Shown here one piece after another: positions 7,337 through 14,498 of a stretch of 64,000 bases of DNA. The DNA comes from Streptomyces sp. CCM_MD2014. GTDB lineage: Bacteria; Actinomycetota; Actinomycetes; Streptomycetales; Streptomycetaceae. Location of the stretch: the NCBI RefSeq assembly GCF_000772045.1, contig NZ_CP009754.1, forward strand, positions 6,076,001 to 6,140,000, written 5' to 3'. Within the stretch, counting starts at the first letter, position 1, and each line of letters starts with the position of its first letter. A program made the position numbers and the translations under genes. The notes beneath the pieces were generated by a model, which was given only the letters and a program-made list of their open reading frames with translations, was not told the origin of the DNA and made no database searches.

Positions 7337-8143
7337 TCATCCCTCCTCGACGAGGAACCTCCGCACCAGTTCCCCCGCCTCGTCCCGGCACTCCTCGAAG
7401 TAGGCGTGCCGGGCACCCGGGAAGAGATGGGTGCGGGCGCCGGGGATCCGGGAGGCGAGCAGCCGGAGGTTGTCCGCGGGGGTCAGCCGGTCCTGGTCGC
7501 CGTGGAGGACCAGGGTGGGTGCCGTGATGCGCGGCAGCTCGCTCCAGGCGTCGTGCCCGTTGCTGGCGACGAGGTGGCCGCGGCGCGCGTGGGCGGGCAT
7601 CCTCGGGTCCCCGAGGGTTCGGTAGGGGCCGGGGTGCGCCGCCTGCCAGGCGGGCGAGTACATCAGGTCCGTCAGCGCCCGGCGCACGGCCTCGGGGTCC
7701 GGCTGTGCGAGGGACCGCCGTACCGATGCGTCGCGTTCCACGGCGTGCGGCCCGCCCGGTGAGGTGCAGCCCAGGACCAGCCTGCGGACCCGCTCCGGGT
7801 GGTGGACGGCGAGCAGTTGCGCGACCCGGCCGCCCATCGACGTGCCGTACACGTCGGCGCGCGCGACACCGAGCGCGTCCAGGACCGCGACGACGTCGTC
7901 CGCGAACTGCCGGATGGAATACGGCCCCTCGGGCTTGCCGCTGTCGCCCGTGCCGCGCAGGTCCAGGGTGAGCGTGGAGCGCACGCCGTGGAAGTCGTCG
8001 CGCACGCCGTCCCACCAGTGGTGGTCGTTCGCCTGCCCGGCGAGGAGCACCAGCGGTGGCCCCTCCCCGCGGTGCTGGTACGCCAGAGCGGTGCCGTCCT
8101 GGGCGCGGGCGAAGCCCGCGGACGGCCGGTCGTGTCCGGTCAT
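7337..8143 (-). CDS. Alpha/beta hydrolase
   Basis: A 268-residue alpha/beta hydrolase. GTSMGG (100-105) holds the nucleophile S102, HGDQDRL (214-220) the acid and GARHAYF (243-249) the base H246. LAGQANDHHWW near residue 35 is the oxyanion-hole region. Start ATG follows AAGGACAG at good spacing. It lies directly behind the HxlR gene on the same strand (14 bases), so the two are probably one transcript. The substrate could be an ester, lactone or thioester; no member with known substrate is recognisable. Confidence 0.85.
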   Translation of the reverse strand: MTGHDRPSAGFARAQDGTALAYQHRGEGPPLVLLAGQANDHHWWDGVRDDFHGVRSTLTLDLRGTGDSGKPEGPYSIRQFADDVVAVLDALGVARADVYGTSMGGRVAQLLAVHHPERVRRLVLGCTSPGGPHAVERDASVRRSLAQPDPEAVRRALTDLMYSPAWQAAHPGPYRTLGDPRMPAHARRGHLVASNGHDAWSELPRITAPTLVLHGDQDRLTPADNLRLLASRIPGARTHLFPGARHAYFEECRDEAGELVRRFLVEEG

Positions 8144-8157
8144 CGCTGTCCTTCGGG

Positions 8158-8517
8158 TCAGGGCGCCGGCCGGCGGGCCCGCGCCGTCTCGATGTCCGGG
8201 ACGTGCTCCTCGGCCCAGAGCCGTACGGCACGCAGCGGGACGAGCAGGGAGCGGCCCAGCGGCGTCAGGGCGTACTCGACGCGTGGCGGGTTCTCGTCGT
8301 ACTCGTGGCGGCTGATCAGACCGTCGGCCTCCAGCGAGCGCAGGGTCTCGGTCAGCGCCTTCGAGGTGATGCCCCGGATGTGCGTCTTCAGTTCGCCGAA
8401 GCGGCGGGGTCCGCCGTCGAGGGCGTTGACGACGAACACGGTCCACCGGGCGCCGATGCGCTGCAGCACCGTGCGGCTCGGGCAGGTCGCTGCCATCACG
8501 TTGTACGCCCTGCCCAT
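8158..8517 (-). CDS. HxlR-family transcriptional regulator
   Basis: A 119-residue winged-helix regulator with the HxlR pattern: CPSRTVLQRIGARWTVFVV near the N-terminus, RFGELKTHIRGITSKALTETLRSLEADGLI as recognition region, and a C-terminal LTPLGRSLLVPL. The ATG at this position has GGGGGCAG before it; an in-frame ATG 15 codons upstream would overlap the palindrome listed below. Divergent from the SDR gene, with a perfect palindrome between, so it probably controls the SDR-ligase-exporter genes and itself. The cysteine in the N-terminal helix is the position used for redox or aldehyde sensing in some HxlR proteins, which is only a possibility here. Confidence 0.85.
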   Translation of the reverse strand: MGRAYNVMAATCPSRTVLQRIGARWTVFVVNALDGGPRRFGELKTHIRGITSKALTETLRSLEADGLISRHEYDENPPRVEYALTPLGRSLLVPLRAVRLWAEEHVPDIETARARRPAP

Positions 8518-8539
8518 GGCTGCCCCCAGTTTCGTTGAA

Positions 8540-8551
8540 GATACCGGTATC
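8540..8551. promoter_or_regulatory. Operator-like palindrome GATACCGGTATC between HxlR and SDR genes
   Basis: Perfect 12-base palindrome followed by a further half site CATACCG at 8557. GTAT...ATAC repeats are the usual form of HxlR operators. It lies 22 bases from the regulator start and 47 from the SDR start. Confidence 0.6.
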
Positions 8552-8598
8552 AAATCCATACCGTTGTACCCCGATCCTAACGAGAGGGCGTGTGACGC

Positions 8599-9303
8599 AT
8601 GGAGCGGATCCTGGTCATCGGTGGTGCACGGGCGCTCGGCGCGGCCGTCGCGAGGCGCGCGGCCAAGGACGGGTACGACGTCGTCGTCGGAGCCCGCGAC
8701 CTGTCCGCCGCCGAGGGGCTGGCGGGCGAGATCGGCGCCACCGCGGTGCGCGTCGACCTGCAGGACGAGTCGACGCTCGAGGCCGCGGCACAACGGCTGG
8801 GTGAGGGGCTCGACCACATCGTCACGACCGGTTCGGCACCGCACGACGTGCGCGCGACCGAGCTGGACCGCGACCGGTTGCTGGCGGCGTTCACGGCGAA
8901 GGTGATCGGTCCGATGCTGGTGGCCAAGCACTTCGCGCCGGTGCTGCGGCCGAACGGGTCGATGGTGCTGTTCTCCGGTGTCGTCGGCTGGCGGCCCGGG
9001 CCGGGGTCCCTGGTCAAGGGGGTCACCAACGGCGCGGTCGAGTACGCGGCGCGCCACCTGGCGGCGGACCTGGCGCCGGTCCGGGTCAACGCCGTCTCGC
9101 CCGGTGTCGTGGACTCGGGCCTGTGGGACCGCCTCGGCGACGGCAAGGCCGCCCTGCTGAGCAAGAGCGCGGCCAAGACCTTCGTCGGGCGCCACGGCGA
9201 GAGCGACGACGTCGTCGACGCGGTGATGTGGCTGCTGCGGGCCGGGTTCGTCTCCGGCGAGACGATCCACGTCGAGGGCGGCGCCCGCCACACCTCCGCC
9301 TGA
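8599..9303 (+). CDS. SDR-family oxidoreductase, atypical catalytic site
   Basis: A 234-residue classical-length short-chain dehydrogenase. The dinucleotide motif is GGARALG at 8-14, and the strand motif with the catalytic serine is LFSGVVGW (S126). The YxxxK pair is incomplete: K140 is present in GSLVKG but the tyrosine four positions before is glycine 136. The C-terminal SGETIHVEGGAR is typical of SDR proteins. Loss of the tyrosine argues against ordinary carbonyl reduction; such members may bind NAD(P) without redox turnover or use another acid. It heads a co-directional run with the second ATP-grasp ligase (50-base gap) and the exporter. Confidence 0.8.
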   Translation: MERILVIGGARALGAAVARRAAKDGYDVVVGARDLSAAEGLAGEIGATAVRVDLQDESTLEAAAQRLGEGLDHIVTTGSAPHDVRATELDRDRLLAAFTAKVIGPMLVAKHFAPVLRPNGSMVLFSGVVGWRPGPGSLVKGVTNGAVEYAARHLAADLAPVRVNAVSPGVVDSGLWDRLGDGKAALLSKSAAKTFVGRHGESDDVVDAVMWLLRAGFVSGETIHVEGGARHTSA

Positions 9304-9353
9304 CACCCGTCCGCGGACCGCACGAACCCGAACCCGTCACCAGGAGGCAGCAC

Positions 9354-10613
9354 ATGTCCGAGCACGTTCTGATCGTGGGCCCGGGACGCGACTTCCCCCC
9401 TCGCATCCGCCGCACCAGGCCCGGAACCCGGACCACGGTCGTCTGCGACGTCACCTACATCGGCCGGGTCCGCGCGCCGGGTGACAACGCCCGCGTCGTC
9501 TGCCTGCGCAGGGACGCCCCCGTGCAGGAATGGATCGACCTGGCCATGGCCGTGCACAAGATCGATCCGTTCACGCGCGTCGCCTCCTTCGGCGAGTCCG
9601 ACCAGTACCCCTACGCGGCGATCGCCGAGGCGCTGGGCCTGCCCGGGCACAGCCCGGAAACCGTGAACCTGGCCCACGACAAGGCCGCCATGCGCGCCTG
9701 GCTGCGTGACAAGGGGATCGACGGCGCGGCCTCGGCACGGGTGGGGGACCTCGACGAGCTGCGCGCCTTCGTACGGCGGCACGGTCTGCCGTGCATCGTG
9801 AAACCGGTGACCAACGCGGGCAGCGCGGGAGTCAGCAAGGTCACCTCCGAGAGCGCGCTGGAGGCCGCCCTGGAGCGGGCCGGCGGGAGCGGGCCGGGCC
9901 CGGCCGACACGGGCGTCCTGGTCGAGGAGTTCTTCGACGGTCCGCAGTTCAGCGTCGAGGCGTTCTCCGAGCACGGCGAGCACGAGGTGGTGGGCATCAC
10001 CCGCAAGTACTCCGACCCGGTGAGCTTCGTCGAGCTCGGCCACGTGACGCCCGCCGACCTCCCCGGCGAACAGCGCCGGGACGTCGAGACGTACGTCAAG
10101 CGGATACTCGAGGCCATCGGGGTGCGCAACGGACCCACGCACACCGAGGTCGTCCTCACCGGCCGGGGCCCGCGGCTGATCGAGACGCACGTCCGCATGG
10201 GCGGCGACAAGATCCCGGACCTGACCCTGGACGCCACCGGCGTCGACATCGACGACTGCGCGGTCCGCCAGGCGCTCGGCGAGGAGGTGCTGCCGGGCAT
10301 CCGGGCCGCCCTCACCGCCGCGGACCGGCCGAAGCGCGCCTCGTCCATCTGGTACGCCTCGGTCGACACGGCCGGCGTCCTCGAGGAGGTCGTCGGCACG
10401 GACCAGGCGTCGGCCGTGCCGGGGGTGACCGAGGTGGCGGTGCTCGCCGAGCCGGGCACCAGGGTCGGCGCGCTCGTCGACTCCGAGTCCCGGCTGGCGT
10501 CCGCCCGGGCGCTGGCCGACACCGCCGACGGCGCGCTGACGGCCGCGCAGGAGGCCGTCTCCCTGCTGGAGTTCCGGCTCAAGGCGCGTGCGCAGGGCGG
10601 TGGGGCGGTCTGA
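9354..10613 (+). CDS. Second ATP-grasp ligase
   Basis: A 419-residue ATP-grasp protein of the biotin-carboxylase-like type. An N-terminal pre-ATP-grasp Rossmann-like half ends near residue 110. CIVKPVTNAGSAGVSKV (147-163) binds ATP through K150, LVEEFFDGPQFSVE follows, and E265 and E277 (HTEVVL, LIETHVRMGGDKI) are the metal ligands. The last 100 residues are the extra C-terminal domain found in amino acid ligases. AGGAGG five bases before the ATG fixes the start. With the first ligase it could make two successive amide bonds, or each may activate a different acid; both are inference. Confidence 0.85.
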   Translation: MSEHVLIVGPGRDFPPRIRRTRPGTRTTVVCDVTYIGRVRAPGDNARVVCLRRDAPVQEWIDLAMAVHKIDPFTRVASFGESDQYPYAAIAEALGLPGHSPETVNLAHDKAAMRAWLRDKGIDGAASARVGDLDELRAFVRRHGLPCIVKPVTNAGSAGVSKVTSESALEAALERAGGSGPGPADTGVLVEEFFDGPQFSVEAFSEHGEHEVVGITRKYSDPVSFVELGHVTPADLPGEQRRDVETYVKRILEAIGVRNGPTHTEVVLTGRGPRLIETHVRMGGDKIPDLTLDATGVDIDDCAVRQALGEEVLPGIRAALTAADRPKRASSIWYASVDTAGVLEEVVGTDQASAVPGVTEVAVLAEPGTRVGALVDSESRLASARALADTADGALTAAQEAVSLLEFRLKARAQGGGAV

Positions 10614-10675
10614 ACACCGCGCCCGGGGATTCGCACGAGCCGTCAGGTCCGCACAAGAGAGGGGAGGGTCCCGCC

Positions 10676-11926
10676 ATGACAACCGGCCCCCAGACCGTCA
10701 CGCCGAAGAGGGGTTCCTCGTCGGTCTCGGGATTCTGGTACTTCTGGGCCGCCTCGGGCGTCAGCAGCCTGGGAGCCGGCATCACCGCCGTCGCCCTGCC
10801 GCTGACCGCCCTCGTCGCGCTGGACGCGTCCGCCTTCCAGGTCGGTCTCATCACCGCCGCCAGTTACGCGGGCGCGGTGCTCATCGGGCTGCCGGCCGGC
10901 GTGATTGTGCAGCGCTTCCCCATGCGGCGGCTTCAAGTCGTCATGGACCTGGTCCGGGCCGTCCTGATCGCCTCGGTGCCGGTCGCGGCGTGGCTGGACG
11001 TGCTGACGCTCACTCAGCTCGTCCTGGTCGGACTCTTCATCAGCCTGGCCAACATCCTCTTCGACGTCGCCAACACCTCCTTCCTCCCCTACCTGGTGAG
11101 CAAGGAGGAACTGACGGCCCGCAACAGTCTGCTGTCCGGAACGCTGGCGACGACCCAGCTCGCCGGCCCGTCACTGGGCGGTGTCCTGGTCCAGTTGCTG
11201 GGGGCGGCCACCAGCCTCCTCACCGACGCGGTCAGCTACCTGCTGTCCGCCGCCTTCCTCTGGCGCATCCCGAAGGAGACGTCCCGACCCCCCGAGCGCG
11301 GTCACGAATCCTTCACGCAGCAGGTCAAGGCGGGTCTGGGGTTCGTGCTGCGGCACCCGGTCATACGCCCGTGCGTGCTGGCCTCCATGGCCCTCAACCT
11401 GTCCTCCGGCGCGCTGCTCGCCATGGCGCCGGTCTTCCTCGTGCGGACGGCCGGTCTGCCGGCGGGAACGGTCGGGCTCGTACTCGCCTGCGACGGCGTG
11501 GGCGCCCTGCTGGGTGCCGCGCTCACCACGCGCCTGGCGGCCGCACTCGGAACAGCGCGCGCCGCGGTGGCGGCGACCGTGGTGGGGGCCGTCGTCGCGC
11601 TGGGCATGCCGCTCGCCCACTCCGGCTGGACGGCGGTCAGCTTCGGTCTGGGCGAGGCCGGTTTCGCGGCCGGCATCACCGCCTTCAGCGTCCTCACCCG
11701 CACCCACCGCCAGAGTGTCACCCCGCCGGACCTGCTGCCGCGTGTCGTCGCCTCCGTCCGCTTCTTCACCTGGGGAGCGATTCCGATCGGCGCGCTGCTG
11801 GGCGGTACCGCAGCGGACGTCCTGGGAGCGCGCAACGCCCTGTTCGCCGGCTGCGCCGTCGCCTTCCTGGCACCACTGGCCCTCTGCTTCAGCAGGGTGC
11901 GCCGCATCCGGGAACTCGCCGATTGA
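10676..11926 (+). CDS. MFS transporter, probable product exporter
   Basis: A 416-residue major facilitator protein with about 12 hydrophobic segments and a duplicated six-helix layout. After a short N-terminal tail, FWYFWAASGVSSLGAGITAVALP is the first segment, and PAGVIVQRFPMRR is the loop between segments 2 and 3. This is the enterobactin-exporter-like (MFS_3) group, common in natural product clusters for self-protection and export. GGGGAGGG lies before the ATG. It is the last gene of the run, 62 bases after the ligase, and ends at a strong hairpin. Confidence 0.85.
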   Translation: MTTGPQTVTPKRGSSSVSGFWYFWAASGVSSLGAGITAVALPLTALVALDASAFQVGLITAASYAGAVLIGLPAGVIVQRFPMRRLQVVMDLVRAVLIASVPVAAWLDVLTLTQLVLVGLFISLANILFDVANTSFLPYLVSKEELTARNSLLSGTLATTQLAGPSLGGVLVQLLGAATSLLTDAVSYLLSAAFLWRIPKETSRPPERGHESFTQQVKAGLGFVLRHPVIRPCVLASMALNLSSGALLAMAPVFLVRTAGLPAGTVGLVLACDGVGALLGAALTTRLAAALGTARAAVAATVVGAVVALGMPLAHSGWTAVSFGLGEAGFAAGITAFSVLTRTHRQSVTPPDLLPRVVASVRFFTWGAIPIGALLGGTAADVLGARNALFAGCAVAFLAPLALCFSRVRRIRELAD

Positions 11927-11929
11927 CAC

Positions 11930-11953
11930 GTCCCCGGGCACGGTCCCGGGGAC
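11930..11953. terminator. Bidirectional terminator after MFS gene
   Basis: Perfect nine-base arms GTCCCCGGG / CCCGGGGAC around a six-base loop, between convergent genes. It probably marks the right boundary of the biosynthetic cluster. Confidence 0.75.
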
Positions 11954-11956
11954 GGC

Positions 11957-12559
11957 TCAGCCCACGGCGGCCAGGCGCTGCAACAACCCCCAGGTGAACT
12001 CCGCGACCACCTCGTGCCGTACGCCGTCGCGGTCCGGGGCGGTGAAGGCCAGACCCCACCGGGTCGGGGCCGAGCCCTGGAGCGGCCGGGCGGGGGCGAA
12101 GGCGCGGGCCGCCTCGTCCACGGTGCACGACCAGGGGGTGAGGTCGTCGAGGACGCGCAGCTCGGGTCCCCGCGCGCCCGGCGCGCGGACCAGCCACTCG
12201 TTCCAGACCACACCCTTCTCGGCGACCAGCACCTCGAAGCGCAGGTCCGGCCACAGGGGCAGCGCCCACTGCCGGGCCTCGCACTCCAGGTCGCCGATCC
12301 GGCGGGGCGCCACCGACTCCGGCTCGCCGAGCACGGAGCGGTACCGCGAGGCGGCCGAGCGGGACCGGGGCGAGCGGAGCATCGCCTGCCAGCGCCTGTT
12401 GGCCTCGCGCATCTCCGCCACCGAGGCGCCCAGCTCGCGGCGGGCGTCCTCGACCGGGCCGGGGTTGTGGTCGGCCATGCGGCGCAGCAGGACGAGCTGG
12501 AAGTCGCGCGGGGTGAACGGACCTGCGGACTGCTTTCCGGTCGGCATGGCACCCATCAT
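11957..12559 (-). CDS. Conserved-looking protein of unknown function
   Basis: About 200 residues, no signal peptide or membrane segment. The first third is helical and charged (FTPRDFQLVLLRRMADHNPG near the N-terminus); the rest is rich in tryptophan and beta-type sequence (WPDLRFEVLV, VVWNEWLVRAPG, RHEVVAEFTWGLL). I do not recognise the family. Codon use is like its neighbours. Several ATG codons (12559, 12556, 12547) are possible starts with only weak GGCGGG ahead. It is divergent from the IclR gene and lies behind its operators, so it might share that control. Confidence 0.6.
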   Translation of the reverse strand: MMGAMPTGKQSAGPFTPRDFQLVLLRRMADHNPGPVEDARRELGASVAEMREANRRWQAMLRSPRSRSAASRYRSVLGEPESVAPRRIGDLECEARQWALPLWPDLRFEVLVAEKGVVWNEWLVRAPGARGPELRVLDDLTPWSCTVDEAARAFAPARPLQGSAPTRWGLAFTAPDRDGVRHEVVAEFTWGLLQRLAAVG

Positions 12560-12600
12560 CACCCGCCCATTGCCCAGGCAAACGCGATATGAGTAGCCTG

Positions 12601-12637
12601 TGTTCGTTATTCCGACCGTCTGTTGAAATCTCGAACA
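12601..12637. promoter_or_regulatory. Two tandem TGTTCG-N6-CGAACA-type operators before iclR-like gene
   Basis: First box TGTTCG-TTATTC-CGACCG, then TGTTGAAATCTCGAACA two bases later (one base shorter than the consensus). They lie 22-58 bases before the regulator start, a position suited to autoregulation. Related boxes occur at 19212, 29531, 57502 and 59834. Confidence 0.6.
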
Positions 12638-12658
12638 CACTCAGGGAGGGGGCTGGAC

Positions 12659-13432
12659 ATGGGACGCCTCGTGCCGGCCGTGACCCGGGCTCTCGACATA
12701 CTGGAGCTCTTCCTCGACGGGGACGGCACGCTCTCCGCCCCCGACATCGTGCGCCGGCTCCAGTTGCCGCGGACCACCGTGCACGAGCTGGTCACCACGC
12801 TCGCCGCCCGCAAGTACATCGTCCCGGTCCCCGGGCAGTCCGGACGGTACCGGCTCGGCGTGCGGCCGTACCAGCTCGGCGCCCGCTACGCCGAGCACCT
12901 CGACCTCGCCGCGGAAGGCCAGCAGGTCGCCCGCAGCGTCGCCGAGACCTGCGACGAGACGGTGCACGTGGCGATCCTGGAGGACACCGACGTCATCTAC
13001 ATCGCCAAGGTCGACTCCACGCACGCGGTGCGCATGGTCTCCGCGGCCGGCCGCCGGCTGCCCGCGCACTGCACGTCCGTCGGCAAGATGCTGCTGGCGT
13101 CCCTGCCCGAACCGGAGGTCGCCGCGCGCTTCCCCGACGGCGCCGAACTGACCGCGATGACCCCGAACAGCATCACCGACCCGGCCGCCCTGCGCGAGGC
13201 CCTCGCCGCGATCCGCGAGCACGGCACCGCCGTGGAGAGCCGCGAGTCCAACCCGGACGTCTCCTGCGTGGCCGCCCCGGTCCGCGACCGCACCGGCCGC
13301 GTCGTCGCCGCGCTGTCGATCTCGGTGCCCATGATCCGGTGGAGCGAGGAACGCCGCGCCGAACTGGAGCAGCTGGCCGTCAAGGGCGCCGCCGACCTCT
13401 CCGAGCGGCTCGGCCACAGGAGCGCGGCATGA
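12659..13432 (+). CDS. IclR-family transcriptional regulator
   Basis: A 257-residue IclR protein. The winged helix is residues 1-65 (AVTRALDILELFL, APDIVRRLQLPRTTVHELV) and the effector-binding GAF-like domain follows (THAVRMVSAAGRRLPAHCTSVGKMLLASL, then SCVAAPVRDRTGRVVAALSISVP). GGGAGGGG precedes the ATG. The stop overlaps the start of the SMP-30 gene by four bases, so regulator and enzyme are translationally coupled. Because related inverted repeats lie before this gene and before sugar genes elsewhere in the window, it is the best candidate to control the arabinose/aldonate regulon; effector unknown, possibly a sugar acid or lactone. Confidence 0.9.
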   Translation: MGRLVPAVTRALDILELFLDGDGTLSAPDIVRRLQLPRTTVHELVTTLAARKYIVPVPGQSGRYRLGVRPYQLGARYAEHLDLAAEGQQVARSVAETCDETVHVAILEDTDVIYIAKVDSTHAVRMVSAAGRRLPAHCTSVGKMLLASLPEPEVAARFPDGAELTAMTPNSITDPAALREALAAIREHGTAVESRESNPDVSCVAAPVRDRTGRVVAALSISVPMIRWSEERRAELEQLAVKGAADLSERLGHRSAA

Positions 13433-14289
13433 CGACGACCGGCACGGCCTTCGAAGTGGCCGTCCACGCGGAAGCCACCCTCGGCGAGGGCCCCACCTGG
13501 GACCCGGCGACCGGCCGCCTCCTGTGGCTCGACATCCTGAACTCCCGCGTCCACACCTACGACCCGGCCACCGGCCGGCGCACGCTGCGCCGCACCGACC
13601 AGCACGTGGGCGCCGTCAAGCCCCGCGCGGGCGGCGGCCTCGTCCTCAACCTGCGGGACGGCATCGGCCTGCTCGACCCCGACGGCACCTTCCGCTGGCT
13701 GCACCGGGAGCCCGTCCCCGGCCGCCGCGCCAACGACGCCGCCGTCGCCCCCGACGGCAGTCTGTGGGCGGGCACCATGCGGTACGACGAGGCGCCGGGC
13801 GGCGGCACGCTGTCCCGGTTCACCGGGGACGGCACCGCCGAGACCGTCCTCGACGACGTGACGGTGAGCAACGGCACCGGCTGGAGCCCCGACGGCCGGC
13901 TCATGTACTACATCGACACCCCGACCCGCCGTATCGACGTCTTCGACGTCACCGCGGACGGCGGAGTCGCGAACCGCCGTCCCCTGGCCACCGTCGAGGA
14001 GGGCGCGGGCTTCCCCGACGGCCTGTGCGTCGACGCCGAGGGCTGTGTGTGGGTCGCCCTGTGGGACGGCGGCGCGGTACGCCGCTACACCCCGTCCGGC
14101 GACCTGGACCGGGTGATCACCCTCCCCGTCCCGCGCGTCACGGCCTGCGCCTTCGGCGGCCCGGACCTCGCCGACCTGTACCTCACCACCGCCCGGGTCG
14201 GCCTGTCTGCCCCGCACCCGCTGGCGGGCTCGCTGCTGGTGGTGCCGGGGGCCGGACGGGGGGTGGCACAGCCCGCGTTCGCGGGGTGA
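13429..14289 (+). CDS. SMP-30/gluconolactonase-family lactonase
   Basis: A 286-residue six-bladed beta-propeller. The metal ligands of the family are visible: GEGPTWD (glutamate near residue 18), RANDAAVAPDGSLW (asparagine about 102) and GFPDGLCVDAEG (catalytic aspartate about 203). The reaction is hydrolysis of a sugar lactone to the aldonate. It overlaps the IclR stop. With the sugar-acid dehydratase at 58.6-59.8 kb it would form consecutive steps of an oxidative sugar pathway, for example arabinono- or galactonolactone; the exact sugar is inferred only from the arabinan genes nearby. Confidence 0.88.
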   Translation: MTTTGTAFEVAVHAEATLGEGPTWDPATGRLLWLDILNSRVHTYDPATGRRTLRRTDQHVGAVKPRAGGGLVLNLRDGIGLLDPDGTFRWLHREPVPGRRANDAAVAPDGSLWAGTMRYDEAPGGGTLSRFTGDGTAETVLDDVTVSNGTGWSPDGRLMYYIDTPTRRIDVFDVTADGGVANRRPLATVEEGAGFPDGLCVDAEGCVWVALWDGGAVRRYTPSGDLDRVITLPVPRVTACAFGGPDLADLYLTTARVGLSAPHPLAGSLLVVPGAGRGVAQPAFAG

Positions 14290-14350
14290 GTGCCGCGACC
14301 GCACCCCGGTGCCGCGCCGACGCCGACCCGGTACCGGTCCGGCCGTCCGC

Positions 14351-14412
14351 TCACTTCCCCGCGCGGTCGAGCCCGGCGAGCACTTCCTGCTCGCCGGGGT
14401 CGGCGGCGGTCC
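14351..14412 (-). repeat. Degenerate duplicate of the 3' end of the FAD oxidoreductase gene
   Basis: About 60 bases closely match 14499-14561, including a 23-base identical run. Read on the minus strand it encodes DPGEQEVLAGLDRAGK and a stop, against TPGEREVLAGLDRAGV and a stop in the gene. Upstream the frame is a Pro-rich low-complexity run without similarity. It is a relic of a local duplication 148 bases downstream of the real gene end. Confidence 0.7.
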
Positions 14413-14498
14413 GGTGCGGCGGAGGCGGGGGCCCGGGTGGGGCGGCCGGGTGAGGAGGCGGGGGCGGTCGTGCTCGCGAGCGTGGACCGGCTGCTCGC

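Noticed and set aside
1..11926. Phosphonate or NRPS/PKS cluster
   Set aside because: No PEP mutase, adenylation, ketosynthase or carrier-protein motifs are visible.
12601..12637. Phage or integrative element attachment site
   Set aside because: The repeats are short, recur before sugar genes and no integrase or tRNA is present.
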